In this document: positions 8,705 through 17,715 of the stretch, piece after piece
How the letters are laid out: each line of letters starts with the position of its first letter
How positions within the stretch are numbered: position 1 is the stretch's first letter
From: Bacillota bacterium
GTDB lineage: Bacteria > Bacillota > Clostridia > Acetivibrionales > JAEXSP01
Length of the DNA: 64,000 nucleotides
Direction: 5' to 3'
NCBI GenBank assembly: GCA_023453795.1
Contig: JAEXSP010000030.1
Span: 140,812-204,811, forward strand
Position numbers and translations under genes: made by a program
The notes under the pieces: generated by a model
Told to the model about the DNA's origin: nothing
What the model saw: only the letters and a program-made list of their open reading frames with translations
Databases searched by the model: none

Positions 8705-9274
8705 TCAATTATTAATTTTGAAGAATATCTTCATTTCATCTAATTGTTCATATGCATATAAAATTTCCTCAATGTTAAAATGAGGTTTAAGTTCTCTTAC
8801 ATCGGATGCAATTTCATCGCTTAATATTGACCACCCATTACTTATGTATTTTTTGTACATATAAATTATTGTCGATCGTAATTCTAAATCCCGTGCAGTC
8901 ATGCCACTAAAAAGTTTAAGGACTTCTCTTATTTCCTGCTGGTATTTGTTTAAGAAACTTTCAGCCTTTGAAATATACTCTTCTGTTTTGGATGAAGGCT
9001 CTATACTATAACCACCTGTTCCAGAACACACATTATATAATTTTACTGCATCAATAGCTTCTGAATAGTCTAAGTCTGAAAGGACATCTGCAGAGTATGG
9101 TCCATATGTATACAATGAAAAATCATAACCACATGGTACTTTAAAGACCTCTTGTAAAATGAATAAGTATTTCATAACTGCAGTTTTACCGAACTGAGTT
9201 GAACTGTGTTCAAATTCTTTGGATAATCTTGAAATAAGGCCTACTTTATTCCATAAATCATTAATAGAATCCAT
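8705..9274 (-). CDS. YwgA / SocA (Panacea)-like protein
   Basis: A 189-residue soluble protein. The N-terminal part (KTAVMKYLFILQE ... YTYGPYSADVLSDL) matches the pattern of YwgA and of SocA/Panacea-domain proteins: a helix with K-x-x-YL, then 'YGPYS' before a helix. The rest is helical. It is encoded one base after the stop of an HD phosphohydrolase gene. In Bacillus subtilis ywgA lies beside ywfO, an HD-domain dNTPase, so the pair appears conserved (from memory). Panacea domains often act as antitoxin or chaperone-like partners, but no such role is shown here. The assignment rests on pattern recall, not on alignment. Confidence 0.55.
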   Translation of the reverse strand: MDSINDLWNKVGLISRLSKEFEHSSTQFGKTAVMKYLFILQEVFKVPCGYDFSLYTYGPYSADVLSDLDYSEAIDAVKLYNVCSGTGGYSIEPSSKTEEYISKAESFLNKYQQEIREVLKLFSGMTARDLELRSTIIYMYKKYISNGWSILSDEIASDVRELKPHFNIEEILYAYEQLDEMKIFFKINN

Positions 9275-9275
9275 C

Positions 9276-10595
9276 TTATCGCTTCCCCTCTAAATACTTC
9301 AATATATTTTCTTTTGTCAAGTGTTTTTGACTCTCCTTAACATATATTCTCTTTTGCTTTATCGGCTGCATTGTCTTTACAATTGATGATTTTTTTGATA
9401 AAGGCTCAAGTTTTTCACTCTTTTCATTTGGATCACAAAGTATCATTATATCCTCTTTTCCTGTTTTGTACCAGGATTTTTCTGGAGAATCATCAAAACT
9501 AATATCACCTTTAAAATGTTCATATAGATCTCTGAATTTTTCTAGGTCTTTATCATCAGGAACTTCTGTAGTTTGGTAAATGCATCTATCATGATTTCTT
9601 TCAAGAATAATTCTACCATTTTCACCCCCATAACCTTCTTTCAATAAACCAAACATCTTCCAGTCATCATAATCAACATACTTTTTCAAACCTTCTTCGC
9701 CTTCAGGTGTGGGAAAAAATCCAGTTTTATCACCAGAGGAAGACAAAATGGTTTTCATAGCCTTTTCAACGTGATGGTCATATGAACGTCTTGTTTTATG
9801 AAAATAGACTTGAGCAAACATTTGATATCTTGCTAAAACCAGACTTTCCGCTACGTGCCATCCACCCTCCTCAATTACAAGATTTGTACTTGAGGTTTCC
9901 AAGTCTGTGCCAATACTCATTGTATTAACTAGTCTATTTTTATCATATATTCCATAATTTATCCCTAAATGTAGCGAATCCCTTAATAAATAATCCGCCC
10001 TATCTGCATCTAGTTGGCTTGAAATAATGTTTTTCCATATGTGACTTCTTTTAGTTTTTACAGTTTCATCACCAATTAGTGCAGTTACATCTTCAACCTT
10101 AATTTCGTAATTTTCATTTTCCTTGTGGTTTTCTATAATGTCTTTGAAAAATGTCTTTATTATAGCTATGCTATAATCTTCATGAGAAAACCTATTATTT
10201 TTGCCTTCTTTGTATCGAGGATGTCCTAGAGGTATGTATGGCATTAATTCTTCACCCGCATGAGAAAACGGTGAGTGACCAATATCATGAAGTAATGCAG
10301 CAAATCGAATTTTTCTCCTATCTTTTTCAAGACCATAATCGTTGAACCCAAGTACATTATGTAAAAAATCTCGTCTCTTTTCTATTATATTATTAAAAAA
10401 TAAAGTAGCAAGGTGCATAACCCCTAGTGAATGTTCAAGTCTAGTGTGATTTGCTCCTGGGTATATCATATCTGTTAAAGATAGTTGTTTTATTCTACGT
10501 AACCTTTGAAAAACCGGATGGTTAATAATTTCTCTTTCCCAATCATCATATGTAATGAACCCATGAAGTATATCTCTTGTTTCGTATACACCCAT
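9276..10595 (-). CDS. HD-domain phosphohydrolase, YwfO/dGTPase-like
   Basis: A 439-residue protein of the dNTP triphosphohydrolase-like HD superfamily. It contains HPVFQRLRRIKQL, then NHTRLEHSLGV (metal His), then LLHDIGHSPFSH with the HD pair, and SQLDADRADYLLRDS with the distal metal Asp. This order matches YwfO/SAMHD1-like enzymes that cleave nucleoside triphosphates. The C-terminal 120 residues are basic and less conserved-looking. The gene precedes the YwgA-like gene with one base between them, so they are co-translated. A housekeeping nucleotide-pool role or a defence role are both possible. Confidence 0.85.
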   Translation of the reverse strand: MGVYETRDILHGFITYDDWEREIINHPVFQRLRRIKQLSLTDMIYPGANHTRLEHSLGVMHLATLFFNNIIEKRRDFLHNVLGFNDYGLEKDRRKIRFAALLHDIGHSPFSHAGEELMPYIPLGHPRYKEGKNNRFSHEDYSIAIIKTFFKDIIENHKENENYEIKVEDVTALIGDETVKTKRSHIWKNIISSQLDADRADYLLRDSLHLGINYGIYDKNRLVNTMSIGTDLETSSTNLVIEEGGWHVAESLVLARYQMFAQVYFHKTRRSYDHHVEKAMKTILSSSGDKTGFFPTPEGEEGLKKYVDYDDWKMFGLLKEGYGGENGRIILERNHDRCIYQTTEVPDDKDLEKFRDLYEHFKGDISFDDSPEKSWYKTGKEDIMILCDPNEKSEKLEPLSKKSSIVKTMQPIKQKRIYVKESQKHLTKENILKYLEGKR

Positions 10596-11241
10596 ACTGA
10601 ACCCTCACAAGTATATATTTATATCTTATCGAACAACCGTTCTCTTGTAAATGGTTTTAGGAAATTATTTACAAAAATTATCCATAAAACACATTATTTA
10701 ATATTATTTAATATTATTTAAATCAAGTAACATTTTTAACACTAAATGAAAAATATCTGATATTAATATACTACCACTTTAAAATTACAAATTCAACCAT
10801 TTTACCCTACATGCTCTATTTATTTGACAATTAGTTTATATGGATATAAATATAAAGAAAAAGGAGATAAAAATTCTACACTAGAGGAGTAGGAATTGCT
10901 TATCAACTACTGTAAGAGCCAAAGGATCGGATATTATTTTAACATTATTTACCGGAGTTAGATTGGAAAAAAAGGTGACAGTTAACCATTTAATCAATTT
11001 ACTATTTTGTAGGAGAAGCAAGAAGATCAGGGCTTGAAGGATTCCTGCAACTCATTTATTCAGAAGAATACCTATAAACATTTAAAGCTATATGATAGGG
11101 GCCACTTTTTATCATAACTAAATACCCTCCTACATATATATTAAGTAGGCAATGGCATATTCTATTTGGCAGTGGAGCTTTAACGGCGTATATGGCTGGG
11201 CTCACTGTCAATTGTCAGCTTATATATAGGGGGGACACGGG
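10596..11241. other. AT-rich intergenic region without a convincing gene
   Basis: No supported coding region. It holds three tandem copies of a 10-mer like ATATTATTTA at 10691-10720. The segment 10860-11100 contains RBS-like purine runs, but the frames behind them close quickly. The last 100 bases should hold the spoIIID promoter; ATATT near 11157-11161 could be part of a sigma-E -35 box, but I could not pair it with a good -10. Confidence 0.5.
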
Positions 11242-11493
11242 TTGAAAGAGTACATTGAGGAAAGAGCAACAGACCTGGCAAATTACATTATTGAAAAGAA
11301 GACGACTGTCAGAGCAGCTGCAAAGAAGTTCGGGATAAGTAAAAGCACTGTACATAAGGATGTAACGGAGAGACTGGTTCAGATAAAGCCCTCGTTGGCA
11401 AACATAGTGAGGGACGTTCTTGAAGAAAACAAAGCAGAAAGACATATACGCGGAGGTCAGGCAACAAAAGCAAAGTACCAGTCAGGTACATGA
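11242..11493 (+). CDS. spoIIID: sporulation transcriptional regulator SpoIIID
   Basis: An 83-residue DNA-binding protein of the mother cell that modulates sigma-E and sigma-K regulons. The sequence matches SpoIIID throughout: YIEERATDLANYIIE, the helix-turn-helix AAAKKFGISKSTVHKDVTER, and the basic end HIRGGQATKAKY. The start is TTG at 11242 behind GGGGGGA. It is followed by a terminator and then mbl, the same order as spoIIID-mbl in Bacillus subtilis, which supports the assignment and shows that the host sporulates. Confidence 0.96.
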   Translation: MKEYIEERATDLANYIIEKKTTVRAAAKKFGISKSTVHKDVTERLVQIKPSLANIVRDVLEENKAERHIRGGQATKAKYQSGT

Positions 11494-11518
11494 TAATTTA
11501 AAAACTTTCTATTTTAAG

Positions 11519-11548
11519 TAAAAGCCGTATTCGGCTTTTATTTTTTTA
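11519..11548 (+). terminator. terminator after spoIIID
   Basis: AAAAGCCG, a TATT loop, CGGCTTTT, then ATTTTTTTAT. Confidence 0.85.
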
Positions 11549-11739
11549 TGAAGTGTTTAATATCAAATAGACTAGCAGCACAGCGATTTTATTAATAACT
11601 CCCATGCTTGCGGGAAATAATATTGTTAGGATACCAAAATGGCGTTGAATGGTTACTTTTGAGGACAAATATGTTGCAATCTTAAAATATTATGATAATA
11701 TTATTGTATATAATTTTAAAGTAAGGGAGATGTTTTCTG

Positions 11740-12771
11740 TTGGGGTTTGGACAAGATATCGGAATCGATTTGGGTACCGCAACCGTCCTTGTTTATATAA
11801 AAGGTAAAGGTATTGTATTGAGAGAGCCTTCAGTAGTTGCTATAGATAAAAATACTAATAAATTGCTCGCTGTTGGAGAAGAAGCAAGAAGAATGCTGGG
11901 CAGAACCCCGGGTAACATCGTTGCGATAAGGCCTTTGCGTGAGGGCGTTATATCAGATTATGACATTACGGAAAGAATGCTGAAATATTTTATAAATAAA
12001 GTCTGCGGAAACAGAATGTTTAAGCTTTTCAAACCAAGAATAATGGTTTGTGTGCCAAGCGGAGTTACAGAGGTTGAAAAAAGGGCTGTTATTGATGCTG
12101 CTGTGCAGGCAGGTGCCAGAAAGACATACCTTATTGAGGAGCCGATAGCGGCAGCAATAGGTGCAGGAATTGACATCTCAAAGGCATGCGGAAGCATGGT
12201 GGTAGATATAGGCGGAGGTACAACCGACATAGCTGTTATCTCTCTTGGAGGTACTGTTGTCAGCACCTCGATTAAAATTGCCGGCGATAAATTTGATGAG
12301 AGTATTGTAAGGTACATGCGTAAAAAGCATAACGTAATGATAGGCGAGCGTACTGCTGAGGAATTGAAAATAAACATCGGAACCGTTTATCCGAGGGTTC
12401 AGGAAGTTACAATGGATATAAGAGGAAGAAATCTTATTTCAGGACTTCCGAAAACAATCACGATATCTTCCTCAGAAATGATGGAAGCATTGGAGGAATC
12501 AATTTCAAGCGTTGTCGAAGCAGTACATTCCGTCCTTGAAAGGACTCCTCCGGAGCTGGCTGCCGACATAAGTGACAGGGGCATTGTAATGACAGGTGGA
12601 GGAAGCCTTGTATATGGCTTGGATAAGCTCCTTCAGGAAAAAACCGGCATTAATGTTCTGATAGCGGATGATGCAATATCCTGTGTAGCGCTAGGAACCG
12701 GTAAAGCGCTGGATAACATTGAAGTACTTGAGCAAACTGCGATAGCAGAGCTTAGAAATAACAGAAGATAA
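11740..12771 (+). CDS. mbl: MreB-like cell shape protein Mbl
   Basis: A 343-residue actin homologue that forms filaments under the membrane and directs lateral wall synthesis. It opens with GFGQDIGIDLGTATVLVY (phosphate-1 loop) and carries GGGTTDIAV (phosphate-2) and the adenosine motif GGGSLVYGLDKLL. The start is TTG at 11740, after AAGGGAGA. Position directly behind spoIIID favours Mbl rather than MreB, whose gene usually precedes mreC. A terminator follows at 12786. Confidence 0.93.
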   Translation: MGFGQDIGIDLGTATVLVYIKGKGIVLREPSVVAIDKNTNKLLAVGEEARRMLGRTPGNIVAIRPLREGVISDYDITERMLKYFINKVCGNRMFKLFKPRIMVCVPSGVTEVEKRAVIDAAVQAGARKTYLIEEPIAAAIGAGIDISKACGSMVVDIGGGTTDIAVISLGGTVVSTSIKIAGDKFDESIVRYMRKKHNVMIGERTAEELKINIGTVYPRVQEVTMDIRGRNLISGLPKTITISSSEMMEALEESISSVVEAVHSVLERTPPELAADISDRGIVMTGGGSLVYGLDKLLQEKTGINVLIADDAISCVALGTGKALDNIEVLEQTAIAELRNNRR

Positions 12772-12785
12772 TCTTTATTTTATGA

Positions 12786-12812
12786 AAAGAGCATGCAGGT
12801 GCTCTTTTTTTG
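12786..12812 (+). terminator. terminator after mbl
   Basis: AAAGAGCA, a six-base loop, TGCTCTTT, then a T-rich run. Confidence 0.85.
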
Positions 12813-12893
12813 TTTTTATTGTATTATAAACTTTCCTGACGGTATAACCGATATGAATATAAGGAAAACTCTCTTTCTGCGTTTGGAGGTTAT

Positions 12894-14714
12894 ATGAAAA
12901 ATCATATATTTAAAGCAGCATTAATCGCAGTAATATTTATATTGACATATCAATTCGGTGTTAAGCCCTGGCTTAACTATTTTGACGGTAAAAAGAATAT
13001 CCTTCCTGACGGGCAAATATCACATGAAGCCGGTAAGTACGATGTAATAGTTGCAGGCGAGGATCCTGAAGGAATCGCGGCTGTTCTCTCGTCCTCAAGG
13101 TTAGGTGCAAAGACCCTTTTGATAGCTCAGGGAAAAGACCTCGGCGGAATTGTATCTGAATGCATGATAGTTGATTTTGAAAATAATTATGACAATAATG
13201 CAAATGTTGTAAATAAAGGAATTGTGTCAGAATTCAAGAAGAAGCTGGGTGCCAACTTTTCAGTCGCAGGCTATATTTCCGGGATGAAAAAATTGACTGA
13301 AAATAAAAAAAATATTGATGTAGTTTACAATGCAAGAATTGAAGCAGCTATATTGGAAAGCAACCAAATTAAAGGAGTTCGCATTTCCATAGGGGGCAAG
13401 GAAACTACATATTACGGAAAAAGGTTTATAGACGCAACGAGGGACGGAGCTATCTTGAAGGCTTGCGGTAATCCTTATTTTACCGGATCGGAGGATTTGA
13501 ACCTTAAGAATACTTATATGGCGGCTAGACTCAACTTCGAATTAAAAAATGCAGATTGGAGCCTAGTACAGAGTTTGGCCTACAATAAGAAGTTTTTGAA
13601 GGTTATGGGGAAATATCAGAGTTCCAACATTAATATACGATTAAACAATATAAGGTTTTTCGTGAACGGTTTAAACGGAGTAATAGTACAGGGCTTGGAA
13701 GTCATCAACCTTGACGTGTCTGATGGGGAAGCTGTCCGGAAGGCATATAATGAAGCTAAAAATGAAGTCAATAATTTAATTGTTTTTCTAAAGGCTCAAT
13801 TCAAAGAAGAATTCAAAAGCGTTAATTCGTACAGTGTTGCGAAAAGCTTTTATTTCAGGGAGAAAGAACACTTTATCGGAGAGAGTACGCTTGAAGTAAA
13901 TGACATTCTGGAGAATAGGGACTGCGAGGACAAGATTGCCTTGGGAGCCTATCCCGTAGAAATAGGTAAATTTACAAATTCACTCGTCAGCATTGCCGGA
14001 AAGCCCCATAGTTACGCAATTCCGCTAGGTTGCATAATACCTGTTAAAACCGACAATCTGCTGATGGTAGGTAGAAAGATATCATATTCCTCTATTGCAG
14101 CAAGCAGTGCCGGAAGTATGAGCGTAAACATAACAACCGGTGAATCTGCAGGCGTTGTAGCGGTTTACTCTTTAGTCAAAGACTTAACCCCAAGGGACAT
14201 ACTGAAACAAGAGAATGAAAGAATTATTGAGCTTGAGGACCTTTTAAAACAAGAAGGAGTATATTTACCTGATATTAAGGCAGTGAAACAGCAGAGTTCC
14301 AACTGGTCCTATCCGGCCGTCAGGCAGCTTAACACGCTTGGACTACTGGAGGGCGGAGTTGCTAACGACTATGAATTTAACAGAATGGCTGTTCAAAAGG
14401 ACATGGCCACTCTGCTGGTCAACGGCATATACAGGCTTTCGGCCGGCAAGTATTCAATCGATTTAAGCATGAGGCTAAACCCATTTATGACAAATGACAG
14501 AATTACGCCCGAGATTGCGGGGGAGATTCTGCTTGCACTTTACAATACTGCTGCCGGGAACGGTCAGGCATACGACAAGGCATGCAGGTTAGGGTATATA
14601 GATAAGGTCTCGCAGCTTCAGATGGCTAAGAAGAAATTCCTTACAATGGATGACATTTATAACCTTTGCACAAACAACCTGAGAAGGTATACCGGGAAGA
14701 GCATAAAGGATTGA
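12894..14714 (+). CDS. membrane-anchored FAD-dependent oxidoreductase
   Basis: A 606-residue protein with an N-terminal membrane helix (about 5-24) that looks like an uncleaved anchor or signal peptide. A Rossmann segment (YDVIVAGEDPEGIAAVLSS) follows at about 49-67; the usual GxGxxG is altered to GEDPEG. Further on are KDLGGIVSE, FIDATRDG and a terminal GRKISYSS...GSMSVN segment typical of FAD_oxidored (PF12831) proteins. The last ~150 residues are a helical extension without a recognised family. RBS GGAGG precedes the ATG. Its 3' end abuts the convergent tagA gene. The substrate is not evident; an extracytoplasmic redox role is inferred from the anchor. Confidence 0.8.
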   Translation: MKNHIFKAALIAVIFILTYQFGVKPWLNYFDGKKNILPDGQISHEAGKYDVIVAGEDPEGIAAVLSSSRLGAKTLLIAQGKDLGGIVSECMIVDFENNYDNNANVVNKGIVSEFKKKLGANFSVAGYISGMKKLTENKKNIDVVYNARIEAAILESNQIKGVRISIGGKETTYYGKRFIDATRDGAILKACGNPYFTGSEDLNLKNTYMAARLNFELKNADWSLVQSLAYNKKFLKVMGKYQSSNINIRLNNIRFFVNGLNGVIVQGLEVINLDVSDGEAVRKAYNEAKNEVNNLIVFLKAQFKEEFKSVNSYSVAKSFYFREKEHFIGESTLEVNDILENRDCEDKIALGAYPVEIGKFTNSLVSIAGKPHSYAIPLGCIIPVKTDNLLMVGRKISYSSIAASSAGSMSVNITTGESAGVVAVYSLVKDLTPRDILKQENERIIELEDLLKQEGVYLPDIKAVKQQSSNWSYPAVRQLNTLGLLEGGVANDYEFNRMAVQKDMATLLVNGIYRLSAGKYSIDLSMRLNPFMTNDRITPEIAGEILLALYNTAAGNGQAYDKACRLGYIDKVSQLQMAKKKFLTMDDIYNLCTNNLRRYTGKSIKD

Positions 14715-14715
14715 A

Positions 14716-15450
14716 CTATTTACCGGTCAGCCTTGCCCAAATGACATGGAAAACAAACCTTGGAAGGTCAAGCATCCTTTTGAAGCGCCAAGGCTCTTTA
14801 TAAAGCCTGTAAAGCCATTCGAGGCCGTTCCTTCGGAAAAAATCAGGTGCTAATTTGACATTTCCTGCAAAAACGTCCAGAGTACCGCCAACTCCGATGC
14901 AAACCTTTACATTTAATTTATCCTTATGCTTTGCAATCCATTTTTCCTGTTTCGGTGCGCCAAGGGCAACCAAAAGGATGTCTGCATTAGCTGAGTTTAT
15001 CTGGTTTACTATTTCATTTTCATCAGCATCAGAAAAATAGCCGTTTCTGCATCCTGCTATTTCAACATCAGGATATTTTTTAATTAAATTTTCGCCTGCG
15101 GTTTCAGCAATACCGGGCTTGCTCCCGAAAAGAAAGAGCCTTAAACTGCTCGTTCTCGGCATTAAGAGCGTCTCCTTGACCAGGTCGATACCTGAAACCT
15201 TTTCAGGGAGCCTGCGCTTGAGTATTTTGGAAGCCAGAACTACGCCGGCTCCGTCAGCTACAAGAAGATCGGCATTTGAAAGAATTTCCTTGAGGTGGGT
15301 ATCTCTTTGCGCAGCCATCATAATTTCAGCATTGGGTGTGTAAACCGCATGTATGCCTTTATCTGAAATGAAGCCGTACAATTTATCGACTGCTTCCCTC
15401 ATAGTAACCTTATCAACAGGTACGCCTAATATGTCTATAGTATTCCGCAT
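14716..15450 (-). CDS. WecG/TagA/CpsF family glycosyltransferase
   Basis: A 244-residue GT26 enzyme, typically transferring N-acetylmannosamine to GlcNAc-PP-undecaprenol during synthesis of teichoic acid or other secondary wall polymers. The family pattern is clear: VYTPNAEIMMAAQRD, LLVADGAGVVLAS, FLFGSKPG, LLVALGAPKQEKW, and GVGGTLDVFAG followed by RRNGLEWLYRL. The start shares one base with the stop of the upstream GT4-CsaB gene, so it is co-translated with it. Together these indicate a cell-wall polymer locus. Confidence 0.93.
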   Translation of the reverse strand: MRNTIDILGVPVDKVTMREAVDKLYGFISDKGIHAVYTPNAEIMMAAQRDTHLKEILSNADLLVADGAGVVLASKILKRRLPEKVSGIDLVKETLLMPRTSSLRLFLFGSKPGIAETAGENLIKKYPDVEIAGCRNGYFSDADENEIVNQINSANADILLVALGAPKQEKWIAKHKDKLNVKVCIGVGGTLDVFAGNVKLAPDFFRRNGLEWLYRLYKEPWRFKRMLDLPRFVFHVIWARLTGK

Positions 15451-17696
15451 TATTTCCCCTCCAAAAGATCAATCGCCAACTCCACATTTTTCAATGACTT
15501 TTCCTTATGATCCTGCATTACTTTTTCCAACTGCATTTTAATATCCTGACGCCTGTTCCATATATCATCAATTAGCTTTGTCAGCTTATCGTAATCAAGG
15601 TTCTTTATGTGTCCGGCAGATGCATTTTCCTGCAAAATGTATTGCATGAAGCCTTCCACCTTCGTCTCGTAAACAAGTCCCACCACCGGAATGTTTAGGC
15701 TTGCTGCGAAAATTAATGAGTGCAGTCTCATGCCTATAAGCATTTCCATGCGGCTGATTATTCCCATTACGCTGTTATCTCCGGTGTCCCCGTACTTGTT
15801 TCTGATAATGTACCCTTTACCTTTCATTTTTGATACTATTTCCTCTATTACCTTAAGGTCGTTTGGATACTGCATGGGTATGAATACAGGCTTAACACCG
15901 TATTTTTCTATCATATAGTCAGCCGATTTTGCTATGATTTCCTTATATTTCTCGTGTCCGTTCCATGCTCTGGCGGAGAAGCCTATAAACGGTCCCTCGA
16001 GAGCTATTCCCTCTGCTTTGAAGATCTTATCGATTTCAGACGGATCGGCAGTCTCGACTGCTAAAGCCGGATCCGCAGTTACCATGATTTTTGGCTTATC
16101 AATCATCAAGTTATCCAGCTCCTGCTTGGACATTTCTTCCCTTAAGGTTATTATATCCACTCTATTTGTCACCTTACGGACAAGCAATCTGTTTATGCGC
16201 CTGTTAACCGGGCCTACGCCGTTTGCATAGACCATTGTTTTCAGTCCCATTTTCTTTGCCAGCCATAATATGGCGGTGTAGTACACAAGGGAACGGCTGC
16301 TGGTATTATCCTGCAAAAGTGTTCCCCCCCCATGTATGAGCATTTTTGTCTTTGACATGGCCCGAAGAATATGAAAAAGGTTTTTACGGTTAATGGAATC
16401 CACACCGTAAATTCTTTTTGTTTCAGAAGGATTTTTAGAAAGTACTATAATTCGTATATCTTTTCTATAGCTTGCCAGCCGGTTTATTATCGAAGACAGT
16501 ATTGCGTCGTCCCCGATATTTCTGAATCCGTAATAGCCCGATACCATTACATCATATTTTGAACTGTCTGTCCCGGACTGACCTTTGACATCAATTATCC
16601 GGTTGTATATTCCAAGCTGTGTCTTGCACATGCTTTCAAGGGAAAAATGTTCTTTAGCCTTCTTGTACATTTTTTCGCCCATAGCAATCCTTTTGCTGTC
16701 GTCCTTGACAAGCTCAAGTATATACCCTGCCATTTTCTTGTAGTCACCGGGTTCAAAAAGATAGCCGTTTTCACCGCTCTCGATCAGATCTGAAATTCCT
16801 CCGACATCACTGCTTACAGTAGCCTTTTTCATTATGGCTCCTTCCAGGATGACGTAGGGAAAGCCCTCGCTTATGGATGTTAAAGTATTAATGTCTACAA
16901 TGCTCATAAACTGGTAGGGTTCATTGACATAGCCGAGAAAATGGACATTATCGGTGATTCCAAGAGCTTCAGCCTTGCGTTCAAGCGTTTTGCGCTCTTC
17001 ACCGTCACCGGCAATAATGAATTTAACCGAGGGATCCTGCGATAAAACCTCTTTGGCGGCTTCTAAAAAAACCCCCAACCCTTTAACTGCGGTTAACCTT
17101 GCAATTATTCCGACGATTTTATCGCTGTCCTTCAGCTCAAGGTTATGCTTTTTCGAAAATTCTGATCTTGAAGTCAAGGGGATGTCACGGTTGAAATCTA
17201 TACCGTTCGGGAGAAGAAATATCTTTTCGGGATTGAACTTCCTTTGAATAAGTGTTTCCTTCAGACTGCGGGAAACATTGACATAATAGTCTATCATGCG
17301 AAGAGCTATCATGTTGACAATGCCTATTGTATAGCGCCTGACTGCGCTGTGGAGGTAATCCAGCCTATAGTCGCTGTGAACTGTAGTTACCAGCGGCAGT
17401 TTTGTGAAGCGTTTTGCTATTACAGCAAACATATTTGCCTTTGACCCATGGCAGTGAATTACCTGATAATCGTCTTCCTTAACAATGCGTATGAATTTCC
17501 GTATATCCGCAAAAATATTTCCGCTTCTAATAACAACCGTATCAATACCCATAGCAACCGCATCATCGGCAAAAGCTCCGGGACGCAGACTTACCAGCTT
17601 TACATCAATATAACTGTTTAGTGTCTTTATTAATGAAAGGACATGGGTTTTTGCACCACCCACGTCGCCTCCGCCGATTATATGAATTACTTTCAT
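15450..17696 (-). CDS. fusion of GT4 glycosyltransferase and CsaB polysaccharide pyruvyl transferase
   Basis: A 748-residue two-domain protein. Residues 1-375 are a GT-B fold GT4 glycosyltransferase (IIGGGDVGGAKTHVLSL near the start, GDGEERKTLE, ISEGFPYVILEGAIMKK with the donor-binding Glu). Residues 383-748 are a CsaB domain (VSGYYGFRNIGDDAILSSI, LIHGGGTLLQD, FIGFSARAW, GMRLHSLIFAA), which adds ketal pyruvate to wall polysaccharide so that SLH-domain proteins can bind. The two activities are usually separate genes. The gene sits between an epimerase and TagA/WecG in one minus-strand operon, so it likely builds and pyruvylates the polymer that anchors the S-layer and perhaps cellulosome anchoring proteins. 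Confidence 0.9.
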   Translation of the reverse strand: MKVIHIIGGGDVGGAKTHVLSLIKTLNSYIDVKLVSLRPGAFADDAVAMGIDTVVIRSGNIFADIRKFIRIVKEDDYQVIHCHGSKANMFAVIAKRFTKLPLVTTVHSDYRLDYLHSAVRRYTIGIVNMIALRMIDYYVNVSRSLKETLIQRKFNPEKIFLLPNGIDFNRDIPLTSRSEFSKKHNLELKDSDKIVGIIARLTAVKGLGVFLEAAKEVLSQDPSVKFIIAGDGEERKTLERKAEALGITDNVHFLGYVNEPYQFMSIVDINTLTSISEGFPYVILEGAIMKKATVSSDVGGISDLIESGENGYLFEPGDYKKMAGYILELVKDDSKRIAMGEKMYKKAKEHFSLESMCKTQLGIYNRIIDVKGQSGTDSSKYDVMVSGYYGFRNIGDDAILSSIINRLASYRKDIRIIVLSKNPSETKRIYGVDSINRKNLFHILRAMSKTKMLIHGGGTLLQDNTSSRSLVYYTAILWLAKKMGLKTMVYANGVGPVNRRINRLLVRKVTNRVDIITLREEMSKQELDNLMIDKPKIMVTADPALAVETADPSEIDKIFKAEGIALEGPFIGFSARAWNGHEKYKEIIAKSADYMIEKYGVKPVFIPMQYPNDLKVIEEIVSKMKGKGYIIRNKYGDTGDNSVMGIISRMEMLIGMRLHSLIFAASLNIPVVGLVYETKVEGFMQYILQENASAGHIKNLDYDKLTKLIDDIWNRRQDIKMQLEKVMQDHKEKSLKNVELAIDLLEGK

Positions 17697-17715
17697 GATT
17701 TTCTCCTTGGTAAAG

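Noticed and set aside
10691..10720. Three 10-base AT repeats as a possible CRISPR or origin iteron array
   Set aside because: Too few, too short and low complexity; no spacers, and no replication genes nearby.
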